Origin: Scilla litardierei
Taxonomy: Eukaryota > Streptophyta > Magnoliopsida > Asparagales > Asparagaceae
Assembly (NCBI GenBank): GCA_030789695.1
Contig: CM061142.1
Coordinates: 359,513,486-359,577,485, forward strand
Direction: 5' to 3'
Length of the DNA stretch: 64,000 bases
The translations under genes and the position numbers were made by a program. Every line of letters begins with the position of its first letter. The stretch's first letter is position 1. Under the pieces are notes generated by a model. That model saw only the letters and a list, made by a program, of their open reading frames with translations, was not told the DNA's origin and did no database searches. Positions 1 to 11,516 of the stretch are shown one piece after another.

Positions 1-1389
1 ACATCATTGGATCTCCTCCCCCAAGCTTATCCATAAGTGTGGTGGCATAAGATAAATCAATAAACATATTCCCCATTTTTGAAGCTCCATGATAGAATAA
101 AAACAACAGAGGGAAGAAAGAGAGAAAGAATGTGAGATGGGATCATATATAAACTTCTTCCCTTTTTTTTTCTTTTCTCTCTTTTTTTTCTTTTCTTTTT
201 GTTAATATCAACACATATACACAAGCGATCCCAAATCAAAAGAGAGAAGGATATACAGGTATATATATATTTCGATTTTGGGGAATTGGAGCATGAAAAT
301 TAATAGCGGGGGAAATGCCAATAATAGACTTGCTAAAGTGAGATTCACCAATGAATTTTAAGTAGAGAAATAATGCTCAAGATATGTGGAGAAAGAAATA
401 AATGTATCACTCGGTTCACTCTATAAGATGTGCACAACAACTTCAGCAGAGTAATGTAGCCTACTCAGTTTAATCTAAGAAAGTAAACTAGTCCAGTTAT
501 ATCAACCTAACATTCATTCATTCAACCTGAAAGTGAGGCGTTCATTTTTCATGCAATAAGAAGTGATATAAGAAAGGAAAGCAGTACTCCAGATATAAGC
601 AATCAATGCGTGAAGCTTGGTGTGTTTTCTATGAAAAGCATACATATGAATCATCAGACATCAGCTAATAACAGAATTTCATCCATATTCATATACGAAA
701 AGGCGGGTTACTATCTCAAATGCAAGGCAGGGCATAGCATATGATATCTGAAACAAAAGCTAGGACATGACAAAATAGCATGCATAAAGAGATAAGCTAA
801 CACCACGTCATCATCATCACAGAAAAGTCATCTCTAGCAAAAGATGAAAGAAATAAGGATAAAAGAAAAATAGAAACTACTGTGTACAATGCAGCACACT
901 CAAAAAAGATAAGAAAACGTGATGCATGATAAAAAACGAAAAAGTGAGTGAAAATGGTGTAAAAAACAAAGTAAAGGTGGAAAAAATAAAACTAAAAGGT
1001 GACGAAAAGCAAAAAGTGTGAGAACTCACTCCCCCAAGCTAAAGTGCATAGTGTCCTCAATGTGCAAAGTGTGGCACACTGAGAGACGAGAAACGGGTGG
1101 GGTGGGTGAGGATGCATGCATGAAGGAAAAGAAAGAAAATGAAAATGAAAATATGATGTGAATGTAGATGATGCATGCAGAGATCAGAATGATGCAGATA
1201 AAAGTGTCCCCAAAAAGACTCTCCCTCACTCCCAAAAAGAGATAAAAAGATATGACCAAATAGGTACCAAAATAGTATGTGGAGGAGGGGATCAAAAATC
1301 ATCAGGCTCCAAAAACGACCAGCAAAACAACAGAAATATAGAAGGCATCCAGTATGTGCCTAGGCTGGTGGTGGTGCACCGGCACCGTC
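1..1389 (-). other. A1 3' untranslated region
   Basis: No credible gene is present. On the minus strand this follows the second ORF. It contains two copies of the purine-rich motif AGCTTGGGGGA (18-28 and 1,031-1,040 in plus coordinates). The copy at 1,031 follows a sequence resembling the stretch upstream of the motif at 10,261 in A2, so it is a conserved 3' feature of these elements. The copy at 18-28 could be the functional polypurine tract, but the base pairs that follow do not match the start of the A1 5' LTR, so this is unproven. The remainder is A-rich on the plus strand. Confidence 0.5.
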
Positions 1390-3345
1390 CTATGGCAGAA
1401 GTGGGGGTGGGGGTGGTGGGCGTGGTAGCTGCTGGGTGGGTATCGGTGGTGGGGGCAGACGCGCCAGAATCTGGTTCAGGCAAGCCTGAATATCGGGAAG
1501 GATGGTGACGCGGGTCTGCACGGAACTAAATGTGGCGGAGAGAGCCCTAAAGTCCCCTCTAAGTCCAGTAACAGCCCCCTCAAGAGCACGAATGCTCTGA
1601 ACTAGAGTGTCGGGGGGGTGGTGGAGCAGAGGGACGCACAGGTCTAACAGGTGAAGTTTGGTGCTGTCTCACGCGGGTAGTGTAGAGGACAGGTCCAGCA
1701 GGGAAGTGGGGTAGTGATGCTGTGCTCACTACGTGATGTCCAGCCTCGGTGTGAGGCTGGGACGCATGCATTGTCGAAAGGGAGGCAGCAGCAGTGGAAG
1801 TGAAAATAGGTGACGAGGTGGCGGGAGAGGTCAGTGACGCAGACGTGGGGACAGAAGTCACGACGTTCTCGATAAAGACAGGGGCGGTGGAGACCGAAAA
1901 GTCGATGACTGGGGAGGCTGTGAAGGGCACAAAAGATGACTCCACAGGAGTCGAGGACAACAATCGGGAGAGGGTCTACATGGCAGCGGTAAAGAAAGAC
2001 TCGCCGCTCTCAAGAATGGTGGGTTGATGCTCGGGGCTCAGTGTGGCAATGGGCTCGACGGAAATAGGCGTAGTGGTGGTGTTGGTGGACAACTCAGCTA
2101 AAGTGCTCCCGACACTAACAGACGTGTAGACAGAGGTGTCGGGAGGTACAGACAGTGCAGGTGCAGGCTGAGGGATCACGGGGTCGACAGGTGGTGCAGG
2201 GGGTGCCTGCTCAGCATCCTCGGGCTCAAGCACGTAGGCGGCGGGGATAAGGAGATCCATCGCTAGAATCCAGTCCCCGTGAGCCGGTCCAATATGTGTC
2301 CGAGAGGGGCTCGGGAGAACCATGTAATCAGCGCTGAAGGGACCGTGCAACCACACCCAGTGCTGACGACCGTGGGGACGAAGCATCTTCATCCGGGCCA
2401 TGACATCTATATAAAGTGTAGTGGGGCCCGGAGGTCGACGCAAGTCGTCAGGTAGGTCCACGCCGGTCATAAGGGCCAAGAGGGTGACTAGACCACTGCA
2501 ACAGATAGGCGTACGAGCGCCGACAGAAATGATAATGTGGTCCAAAAACCAACTGGCAATGTCGATCTCGACGGCGGGAACCAAATCGTCACTACCCCTA
2601 TCTAGAACCCTAGGGCGAGTCATCGCATAGAGCATGTAGAGCTCTGGCGTAGACATGGTCCCGGGCTCGTAACTCGCGAGGAAAGTAGTCGCCATAAGGA
2701 GCTGTGCAATGCAGAGGCAGGGGTGGAGGATAGCAGATGCCTTGGCCCTACAGGGTCAAAGCCGAGTGGGGATCCCGTGATCCGTGTCCAGAAGGTGTGG
2801 GTGTCGAACGACGGGGGTGGGATGTGCGTCAGAGCGTAGGCGCGGTCAGGGTCAGGGACGGCGGGCCACTAGAAAAATGCTCTAAGCATGTCGAGAGTGA
2901 TCGCACACTCTCGATCCATCAGACGGAAGGAGCATCTTCCAGGGGTCCGGTCAATGGAACTAAGGACCTCTAGTGTCGGACGGATGTAAGTATCCGCCGA
3001 CACCGACAGAAAATCACGCCATCCCATGTTGTCATACAACGTGAGAAGCCCCTCAAGTACCCCTAGGCAGTCTAGGTTGGCTAGGTGTGCAAACCTAGAG
3101 GGTACTATCGAGCGATGGCAGATACGCTTGAATCTGGCGTGGTGTGCGTCATTTCGAAACGTAATCCCCATCGGCCCGACGGCGGGAGCGGGTGGTGGAA
3201 CGGGATCAGCAGGAATCGGCTGTGTAGGTGGTGGTGGTGGGCTAGGTAGAGGGGAGTCTTCCCTAGTGGGAGAGGGACCAGGATCATCGGTCCTCTTCCG
3301 CTTCGAAGCGGCTCCCCGTGTACGTGGCCTAGTGCGCGGAGGCAT
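1390..3345 (-). pseudogene. Athila ORF1-like (env-position) protein, broken
   Basis: The ORF starts with ATG at 3,345. The first 55 or so residues are basic, then proline-rich. They are followed by the helical domain of plant Athila ORF1 proteins (Pfam ATHILA family), recognisable in the stretches FKRICHRSIVPSRFAHL and NMGWRDFLSVSADTY. A TAG at 2,869 interrupts this frame, which then reads on with FWTRITGSPLGF. A frame change near 2,700 leads to the second half (ELYMLYAMTRPR, CCSGLVTLLAL). A TAG at 1,976 and a further frame change at a C-run near 1,615 precede a short helical, proline-tailed C-terminus ending near 1,390. No transmembrane segment or signal peptide is obvious. The function of this protein family is not established; the label env-like rests on position only. 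Confidence 0.8.
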
Positions 3346-3892
3346 ATGCGCCGCAAAGCGTGCTCACCCTAATAAGTAATGCGACGTGCGAAATAATGGA
3401 AGAGTATACCTGAACATGCCGAGAGAGCAATCAGCAGTGTATGCGAAGAGATGCCTCCTCCGCGAAGCTCTAAGTACGTCCAAAAGCTCCCCAATGCTCC
3501 CCCAAGCTAGCCTGTAAATCAAACAATCAAATCAGCAAATAATACTCAATATACATGGGGGAGATCAGGGATAATAGATAGATATGGAAATTAATTTCAA
3601 AATCGGGCTAAAAACGCGTACAAATTGGAGAAAAAGGCGAGAAAATTGGATTTGGGGGCAAAAACGAGGGATTACGGTGAAATGGCGGCGGCGTCGGAGA
3701 TGGCCGGCGGCGAGCTGCTCGACCGGTCGTCGGCGGTCGACTGGGGGTCGGTAGACTGGGGGTCGGTCACCGGCGGGTGGTGGCTGGCTCGGGCGAGGAA
3801 GCGACGCAGCGGGCGAAGGATGCGAAGAGACTGCGGCTCGGGCGATGATTTGGGAAATTTTGCGTTTCGATTTTCTCGCAGCCCGCAGCCAG

Positions 3893-3902
3893 TTATATAT
3901 AG
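3893..3902 (-). promoter_or_regulatory. TATA box of putative internal promoter, A1
   Basis: On the minus strand CTATATATAA lies about 11 bp downstream of the palindrome array and about 550 bp upstream of the second-ORF ATG at 3,345. The sequence after it looks like a plant 5' UTR. A2 has the same array-TATA-ORF order at 11,496-11,859. Use as a promoter is inference. Confidence 0.5.
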
Positions 3903-3912
3903 GTTGGTTACG

Positions 3913-4252
3913 ACTCGGCCGAGTGATGATTTCACTCGGCCGAGTGGCGTGAAGTTAAAATTTTTTCAAAATATCTTCGCCACTTACAACTCGACCGAGT
4001 GGCTTTGCTTCACTCGGCCGAATGGAAAAACTACAATCGGCCGAGTGTCTCTGCCACTCGGTAATCTTATAGAACTGGGAGGGTATCTGTTTCACTCGGC
4101 AGAGTGACAAGTCACTCGCCCGAGTGGCAATTAAGACTAAAACTTACAGGAAGTGACAGAGAGTTGGTCTGCAGAAACTTCCCTGATTGGTGCTCCACTC
4201 GGCCGAATGGAATCTTTGCTTGGCCGAGTGGCAGATGCTACTCGGCCAAGTG
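3913..4252. repeat. Palindrome array CACTCGGCCGAGTG, A1 internal spacer
   Basis: About ten perfect or near-perfect copies of the 14-bp palindrome CACTCGGCCGAGTG, with variants such as CACTCGCCCGAGTG and half sites, are spread over 340 bp. They lie between the end of gag-protease and the TATA box upstream of the second ORF. The same motif fills the A1 LTR promoter at 16,917-17,301 and is not seen in A2. This is direct sequence observation; a role as protein-binding or RNA-structure element is inferred. Confidence 0.9.
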
Positions 4253-4453
4253 ACATGATGTTTTCTGCATCGGCTCTCCGTTTTCGCTCCAGTCTCTGTT
4301 TTTCTTCCTCCAGTCAGTTTCTTCCTCCTCCTAAGGCCTGAGCGCATTCCTGGAGTGCTCTCCCTTGCCTCGGTCATCCTTCATATGAGTGATCTCTCTT
4401 TCTCCATCTCCTGTCATGAAAATTAGGACCCGTTGTCACGATTTTCATCGACA

Positions 4454-7278
4454 CTAGACTCTAAACACTAATAAAAATCTAAACCAAAAATGAAAATTAA
4501 ATAAAAACAATGCAAAAAACGTCGGGTTGCCTCCCGACAAGCGCTCGTTTAAGGTCATGAGCTCGACCCCTTTAGATATTTGTTTAGCTCGTGATGTTGG
4601 GCGCATACGAGATATGCCCGTCAAATTTGCCGGGAGGCCACTTGGATTTGGGTCGTGATGATCTTTGGTCTTCCTCGGTGCCCCCTCATCATGGGTAATG
4701 TTGGGGGATAAGTCCCCCAAGCTAGAGATCGTTCCTATCTTCTTCTTGGCCGGTGACACCGATCTTCTATTCGGTGGAGCTTTCTTTGGTTTCTTGGCCG
4801 TTGAGAGCTTGCAAAGCTCTCGTATTCTTACGACATCAGCGTCGCCTTCATCATCATCCGTGGAGCTATCTGGAGGGTCCTCCAACTTCTCTTCATCGCT
4901 AGAAGGTTGGCCTTCCTCAAAACCATCGTCATGGAGAGCGCCAATAGAGTGGGGGATAGCTTCTTCAATCACTTCTTCGAGGAGGTCCACATAGTCCAAC
5001 TCCTCGTGATAGGGCATATGCTTCATGGCCTTGGGTATGTGAAGCTCGACCTCGATATTCCCAACATTCAAGGATAGATTTCCTTCCCGAACGTCGACTA
5101 TAACACCGGCGATGGCGAGGAACGGGTGTCCAAGTATAAGTGAAGTGTCACCCTCTTCCTTGATGTCCATGATAACGAAATCGCAAGGTAGGCATATTCC
5201 TCCCGGAACATGAAGTGGAATTTTCTCCGCAATCCCTAGCGGCCTAGTAATCCGACCATCCACAAGTTGAATTTTCATGTCGGTCGGCTTCAAGTCGGTG
5301 CCCGTGATCAATTTCCGGAACATGCTAAGGGGCATTAGGCTCACACTCGCGCCCAAGTCAACTAAAGCTTTTTACAATGGGACGCCTCCAAGTGTGCAAG
5401 GGATGCAGAAACTCCTGGGATCCTTGAATTTCGCGGGCTCCTCTTCCTTCCGGGTAAACCAAGTTCCTTGTTCGGTAAGCATGATTTTCTCCTTCCTTTT
5501 CTTTCCCGATATCAAGTCCTTCAAGAAATTTGCATACGACGGGATCTCCACTATAGCATCTAGGAAAGGAATATTGAGGCTTACTCCCCTCAAATATTCA
5601 AGGAACTTGGCGAGCCTTTTCTCTATCTTGGCTCTAGCTAGCCGTTATGGAAATGGCACCGGTGGCATGTAGCGGTGCTCGTCATTAGGCTTTGCCACTT
5701 CAGAATTTCCTCCTCCAATCGGCTCCTTTTGGCTCTCCTCCTCAATTGCCGGCTCTTTTTCTTCCAAAATTTCTACCACGGGTTGCTCGTTTTGGGTCAT
5801 AGCGGGAGTGGTATCCTTCCCGCCCCTTGTTGTAACCGCCACCACCTCATTGATGTGTTCGGTGTTGCTCTGTGGATTGGGCTCTGGTTGAGCCGAAAAT
5901 TGTTGGGCGTTCTTGTTGAGCAATGCAAGTTGCTCTCCAAGTTGAGCGACGACGGTATTTAGTGAATCTTGTCCCGCCGTCAACCTAGCATTGATCTTTC
6001 TTTGATCCATCATGAATTCCTCCACCCTAGCTTCGTGGTCCGATCGTGGTTGAGCTTGAGGTGGGTTGGGAGCTCTCCAACCTTGGTTGTAACCGGGCGG
6101 TCTATACGGTCCCGCTTGTTGCCTAGGCGGGTAATTTTGTTGCGGTGGCCCCCTCGGTTGATACTGAGGTTGTGGTAGTGGAGGCCGAGCTTGAGGAGGT
6201 TGTTGTGGGGGCGGGTTTAAAGCACCATCATTGTTTGCATACGAAAAGCCCGGATGGTTTATTGCGGCCGGGTTGGCCCAATATCCGGAGTTTCCCGCAA
6301 CATATTGAACTTGTTCCAAGGCCCCCTCTACATGCTCTCCTCCTACATACATTACTTGAGATTGGTCTTGCCAATCACTCATATTGCTTACCGGCGTAGA
6401 TGTAGAGGGTGCTCCATGTGGCTCGGTGATATACTTCTCCAATCTCTCCACTACCTTTTGGAGAGAGTCAAATTTGTTTGAAAGCTCCGCAACGGCCTTG
6501 GCCTCATATATGCTAGTGGGCTTCAAGGAGGAAGAAGAATGGCCTCGCTCGTCGCCCCATTGTTAGTTATTAGAGGCCATCTCCTATAACAAGGCTGTAG
6601 CTTCATCCGGGGTCTTTGATAGTATGGCTCCATTAGCGGTTGCGTCTATAATTTGCTTCGTGCCCGGTTGGAGCCCATTATAAAAACTGTGAACAATCTC
6701 CCAATCTTCTACGGTCCTTGCTTAAAGGACATGAGAGCACTCCGTATCTTCACCGTCTTGGATGGCGGGTAGAATTTGTCAACGAAGGCGCTAGCCAACT
6801 CATCCCAAGTAGTGAATGTACCTTCCGCCTACGTCCTCAACCAATATAAAGCTTTGTCTTTGAGTGTAAAGGGGAAGAGCCGCAGTCAGATTGCATCAAC
6901 CGAAACGCCCGGCATTTGGAAGGTGGCGCACTTGGACAGGAAAAGCTGGATGTGATAATGCGGATTCTCATGGGAGTTCCCATGAAATGGGTCTTGTTTC
7001 ATCAATACTACCAATCCCGTCTTTATCTCAAAATTCTTGTCCGCCGCCAACTCCGGCATAGCGATGGAAGAGGTAGCGGAGGAAGTCTTAGGCCTAAGCC
7101 TATCTCTGATGGATTTAATCCTCGCCGTACGTGCCGGTAGTTCCTCCGGGGTCTCCGTACGGTTCATACAATTATCCTCCGTAGCGTGCCTTCTCTCGGC
7201 TCTGATCCTCCTCATGGTACGTTCGATCTCCAGATAAAATTGTTTTTCCTCGGGGTTCGCCGTAGATCTCGTGTACAT
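4454..7278 (-). pseudogene. gag-protease polyprotein of A1, broken
   Basis: The start is ATG at 7,278 (MYTRSTANPEEKQFY). The gag core matches Athila gags (MKQDPFHGNSHENPHYHIQ), but the frame is lost between about 6,886 and 6,530. The next open stretch (6,526-5,645) is the proline/glutamine-rich gag C-terminus. The protease region follows: a TAA at 5,372 falls six codons before the active-site motif DLGASVSLMPLS, the Athila form of the retroviral D-S/T-G. The frame then stays open to 4,454 and ends in LNERLSGGNP, in the conserved GGGAGGCAACCC stretch that normally follows pol in Athila elements. So gag-protease is joined directly to the post-pol region; RT, RNase H and integrase are absent. 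Confidence 0.85.
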
Positions 7279-7357
7279 GCAAAGGAAAACAGAGTTTCAA
7301 ATGAATTGTTAGCACGAATATGGAGTAAAAAGATAAAAATAATAAAAGAAAAAGAAG

Positions 7358-7362
7358 ATACT
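7358..7362. repeat. Target site duplication of A2, left copy (ATACT)
   Basis: ATACT directly abuts the left LTR end and is repeated at 15,718-15,722 next to the other LTR. The perfect 5-bp match fixes both element ends and shows A2 inserted into the A1 leader. Confidence 0.92.
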
Positions 7363-8323
7363 TGACGTGTCGCGCGTGTGTGCCCCCGGTTCGCTTGGCC
7401 GTGAATGGCCGGGGGACCCGCGTGACAGGGTTTAGATATTTGTAACCGCAAGCGCACGGTGTTGTAGTGTGGCTTGTGGGTCGAACACAAGGAGGCTAGG
7501 AGGTGCTTGTGTCAAGGAGGACCAAAATCACCCCGTGGGCGAGCTAGCCCGAATCGGTTGGTGGGTTGTCACAGAAAGGAATGCAAGGTATGAACAATAG
7601 GAAAATAAACCCGGGACTTTGGTTTCCACTCCAACGAGCGACTCTTGCCGATACGACCTACGGGTAGGATAGCGGTCGGAATTGGGGTCTAATTGTGAGA
7701 CGTTGCCTCTGAAAGTGGTACCGGCATCCCATGGGCCCGATATTCCGGTCGGTGCCCAGGATGATACACCGGACTTCTCGGATTCGATCAGTGGGCACTC
7801 CCGTGTCCATTAACACTGATCGATTCCGGGAGCACTAAGCTTGCAACGATAACTCCCAACGTCTCATCCGGCCGCTCCCGCGTGCTAGGATTCGGCGTCT
7901 ACGCTAAGGGCGTGAGCTATGGCTAGGGAGTCAACCGCCAAGTTTATTCCCCCTTGGCCCAACGGTCAAAGGCGGTCTTTTTCCCGTCGATGACAATGAA
8001 ACACCCCGCGTAACCGTTAGATTCCTAATCCCTATCGATTTCCTAACCCTATGGATACATCGGGAAGAGCACCCGAAGGGGTTTCCGCCAAAATCCCAGA
8101 TTTGGGAACTACTCACAAATATTCATTAGAAAGCGATCTAAACGAAAATGAACCGTTGAAATCATAATTAGACGATTGGAATGCGAAGGAAATAGAGCAA
8201 TTAAGATAATACTAAAGTTTAAGAAAGATCTGAAAACTTACAATAGAAGAGTAATTACAGCTGTCACAATAGGAGAAAACAGTAAAAACTAACAGTTCCC
8301 TCGTTTTTGGAACCCTAGGGTCC

Positions 8324-8331
8324 TATTTATA
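8324..8331 (-). promoter_or_regulatory. TATA box in A2 LTR
   Basis: TATAAATA on the minus strand, 10-25 bp downstream of the first palindromes. The 5' LTR copy has lost this region, so only the 3' LTR keeps it. Confidence 0.6.
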
Positions 8332-8341
8332 AGATCTCGTA

Positions 8342-8704
8342 TCACCCGATCCAAGTCAACCGATCGGGTGATCCGTTACAGATAATAAACAGAAAACGGC
8401 GGACTTTCACCCGGTCATATGAACCGGTCGGTTGAGTTCTTGGAGTGACCGGTTGGATCTTGGCGCCATCGGGTGAAGGGATCGGTTGGGTGCACGTGTC
8501 TCGACTCCTCAGCATCAGCTACAGATGAACCGATCGGGTGAGAGTCACCCGATCGGTTGGAATTTGGCTTGAGAAGACAGAGAGTTGGCCCCCGTTGAAC
8601 CGGCCTGTGAACCGGTCAGGTGACTTTCACTTGAGCTCCGGCTGAGACCGGGTGGTGCACGCGTGCATCACCTGATCGGTTAGAGATGACCAACCGACCG
8701 GGTG
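8342..8704. repeat. Palindrome array CAACCGATCGGTTG / CACCCGATCGGGTG, A2 3' LTR
   Basis: Around ten copies of a palindrome with GATC or GGTC centres, for example CAACCGATCGGGTG, CACCCGATCGGTTG and CAACCGACCGGGTG. The flank alternates between AAC and ACC arms. Most of the array is also kept in the 5' LTR (15,173-15,470). The same motif set recurs in the A2 internal spacer (11,517-11,859) and is absent from A1. Confidence 0.9.
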
Positions 8705-8951
8705 AGGGGCTGAAAGATGTATTCTTTGTCGTTTGACCCCCTGGATCACGCGTGACTCCTCCCGTTGCTCTGGGGACTTGAGATATCATCGTTAAACGTC
8801 CCCTACGCTGGCAATCTCCTGCAAACATGGAGAAACAAAGAAAAGTGAAAGAAAACGAGAAAATACGAGAAAATGAATAAAAGACGGCGGAAAAATACGG
8901 AGAAACACAAAAGAAAACGTGCGTGAATATATGAAATATAAACGCACGTCA

Positions 8952-8965
8952 AAATCCCCCAAGCT
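8952..8965 (-). promoter_or_regulatory. Polypurine tract of A2
   Basis: AGCTTGGGGGATTT on the minus strand sits directly against the 3' LTR start TGACG. It is the expected primer for plus-strand DNA synthesis. Similar motifs at 10,261 and 10,483 lie further inside. Confidence 0.8.
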
Positions 8966-10700
8966 GAACTCTTCCTCGTCCTCGAGGAAGACGAGTGAGA
9001 GTAGGAGCTCGGAGGGGAAAAATAGAGAGAAAGAGAGAGAAAGAAAACTCTATATCCTAGATCGTCCATCAGAGCCAACAAAATCAAAAACGACAAACCA
9101 AGCAAGCAAACGTCAAATCACGTCACTAAAGCTAGGAAAACGAGTCCAAATAAGTGCCGTGGGCCCACGCGGTGAAGCGCGTGTGAGTGCGGTCGTGTGC
9201 TAGCAAATGGTGTCGCTTTCTACAATGTGCTATGAGCTCATATACGCAAATCCAGGAAATGACCCAAATACCAATTCAAATTTGAAATTGCGGTGAATAT
9301 TAGTTCAAGCACGCATGAGATGAGTATAAGAATAGAAGCGTATCATGCATCGGGGACTCCACAACTAGGGTTAAGGAAATCACGCCACTATAGCCTAGAT
9401 ACTAGCTAAAAAGTTCCTAAGCCAAGTGTTTTCGAAAACGATGGGTGTTGAGATGATGCGGAGTAGAACACTCGGTGCAAATTCTCGCCTTCCCTTTATT
9501 CTCGGTAGATAGGAAAAATATTCACACTTGAAATTTTTTTGGGTTTTGGGTATTTGTATTTTTTTGGCTTTTTGGCTATACAAAATTTTTCTTTTCTTTT
9601 CTTTTTGGTTTTTTTTCCTTTCTTTTCTCTTTTTTTTTTGGATTTTTGGGTTTTTGGCTATACACATGTGTACTCTCCCAATTGGGAGAACGGTACACGA
9701 CGAGGGGATTTGCACCAAGTAAAACAAAAAAGAAGTCGAAATCTAAACACTTGGCAAAGGAAACTATTCTTGCTAAATAGAGCATAGGCTAAATGGGTTG
9801 TCCTAGTCCTTAATTGTGGAATCCCGACACATGCGAAATGAAGTACCCGATATATATATATATATATAACATGCAGAAGCAGACAGGGAAAATAAATACC
9901 GCATATTCAAATCGAAGCATGATAATCTAGGGGTCATTCCTGGACAGGTATATAAAGTAAAATCACAAAGTAGAAGCACACCAAACAACTAGGCACGACG
10001 CACGACTCACAAAAAGCTAAGTGGACCCACGATGCGTGAAATGCAAGAGAACTCGAAATCCTAGGGTTAGTGAATGTGATTATCGATGCCATGCTAGGCG
10101 TGTGTGATTTTGTGGCGATTCATCATAGGGTTCAGCTCTAGGAGAAAGAGATAAAAAGAAGAGAAGAGAAAAAAAAAGGAAAAAATAAAAAATAAAAAAA
10201 CACGATGAAAACGACACAAAAACGAAAAAGAAAGACTCAAATGGCGCACATAGTGCGACTCCCCCAAGCTGAAGCTTGCATTGCCCTCAATGCAATATGA
10301 GTGAGTACAGGAGGGCAATGAAGATGGGGTGAATACGCACCGACACAAAAAGAAATAAAAACGAGAAAAACACAGAGATGGAACTAAAATTAAAGAAAAA
10401 GTAAAATCAAACCACATGACACGAAAATAAAAATAAAACCACACGACACTACACATGAAAACATGCACACAAAAGTCGATTTCCCCCAAGCTGAACATGA
10501 CAATGCTAGCAAAATGATATGATCAATGTGATGCAGAAATATGCGAGGGGGGAGTCGAAAACAAACAAGGTGAAATTAAGAAAAATAAAAAGGAAGTGAT
10601 GCGACTCGTGAACGGGTCCTCCCCCTGACAGAGACAAAGCAAGGCCCCGCAAGGACAGATGGGCACAAACATAGGGGGGGCAAAGGCGGGATGGGAAAAG
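8966..10700 (-). other. A2 3' untranslated region
   Basis: No gene is recognised. The stretch contains two extra AGCTTGGGGG motifs (minus strand, at 10,261-10,270 and 10,483-10,492), a T-rich tract (about 9,531-9,660) and an AT dinucleotide run near 9,851-9,868. The motif at 10,261 is preceded on the minus strand by a sequence like that before the 1,031 motif of A1, so these are shared 3' features. Short open frames here are low-complexity and unsupported. Confidence 0.55.
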
Positions 10701-11077
10701 TCAAGCGGGGGCACCACCCTCTGGGGGTGGTGATGGGGGCCTGCGCTGGGGTCCAGGAGTCGTGGGGGGTGGAATGTGGAGCTCGGAGACATCGGGTGGG
10801 TCTTCACGGATGTGTCGAATGAAGCTTTGAAGAAAGGGGAGGTCTCGGTCGACGGACTCCTCGGTTATCTGACCACCCTATCCAGCTAGGAGGATCATGG
10901 CCGTGAATCGGTCGGCTTGGTCGTCGGCTTGGAATTGAGCGGGGACAGATGGGTTGGAGGTGGTGGGTTGAGCGGGGGGGGGGGGGGGGGGGGGGGGGGC
11001 TGTGTGCGATGAGTACGACGGGTGGGCCTAGGGTTCGAAGAGCTGGTGTCGGTGGGCTTAACACGGCGTGGAGGCAT
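10701..11077 (-). pseudogene. Miniature second ORF of A2 (Athila ORF1 ends without core)
   Basis: It starts with ATG at 11,077 as MPPRRVKPTD, parallel to MPPRTRPRTRG of the A1 ORF1-like protein and at the same place after the internal TATA box. A proline run encoded by a 26-C tract follows. After a frame change caused by that tract comes a short helical stretch (VDRDLPFLQSFIRHIREDPPD) with a proline-rich tail ending at 10,701. That resembles the C-terminus of the A1 protein. The central Athila domain of roughly 450 residues is missing. A TAG also interrupts the C-terminal part. Whether this is decay or a reduced protein cannot be told from one copy. Confidence 0.55.
10974..10999. repeat. 26-bp poly-G tract
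   Basis: Twenty-six consecutive G on the plus strand (C on the coding minus strand), inside the proline-coding part of the A2 second ORF. Its length sets the downstream reading frame. It may also be assembled inaccurately. Confidence 0.9.
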
Positions 11078-11495
11078 TATGCGGGTGTCATGTGTGTTCG
11101 TGAGTATGCAAAATACAATGAATCAACACAAACTCAAAACACGACCAACGAGCAAATGGAATATTTGGGGCAAAATTAAAATTGAGCTAAGGAGCGAGTT
11201 TACCCAAATGAGATGAAGATCGTTGCTCGTAGACGACCCGATGCTACTCGATAGGAGAAAGTTGTGAAGCCGCGGCGATTTCTTCAGTAAGTTTCGAAAT
11301 TTAGGAGAATGGGTGGAAGTTAGGGTTTTGGGTGCGGGTGAAATCGAGGAGAATGGAGAGAAATCGATGGTGGGATGGATAAGGAAATGGGGGGGAGGTC
11401 GATTGGGGTTGATTTTGGGGAAGATCGAAGTCCGGTGCAAGAGGAGGAGGCGCAAGAGGAAAATGGCGAGCGCGGAACGAATGGGTGGTCGGGGG

Positions 11496-11504
11496 TATTT
11501 ATAG
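11496..11504 (-). promoter_or_regulatory. TATA box of putative internal promoter, A2
   Basis: CTATAAATA on the minus strand lies 13 bp downstream of the palindrome array and about 420 bp upstream of the MPPR start codon at 11,077. It matches the A1 arrangement at 3,893. Promoter function is inferred. Confidence 0.5.
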
Positions 11505-11516
11505 GGTTTTAAGTCG

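Larger units (their letters stand above)
7363..8951 (-). repeat. 3' LTR of A2 (1,589 bp)
   Basis: On the minus strand it starts TGACGTGCG directly after the polypurine tract and ends CGTCA. It matches 14,989-15,717 along both ends, but the other copy lacks an internal segment corresponding to about 7,546-8,404. It carries a palindrome array (8,342-8,704) and a TATA box (8,324-8,331). No gene is present here; open stretches in it are chance. Confidence 0.92.

Noticed and set aside
1158..2027. Plus-strand open frames opposite the A1 second ORF
   Set aside because: They mirror the low-complexity S/T/P-rich coding strand and have no domain.
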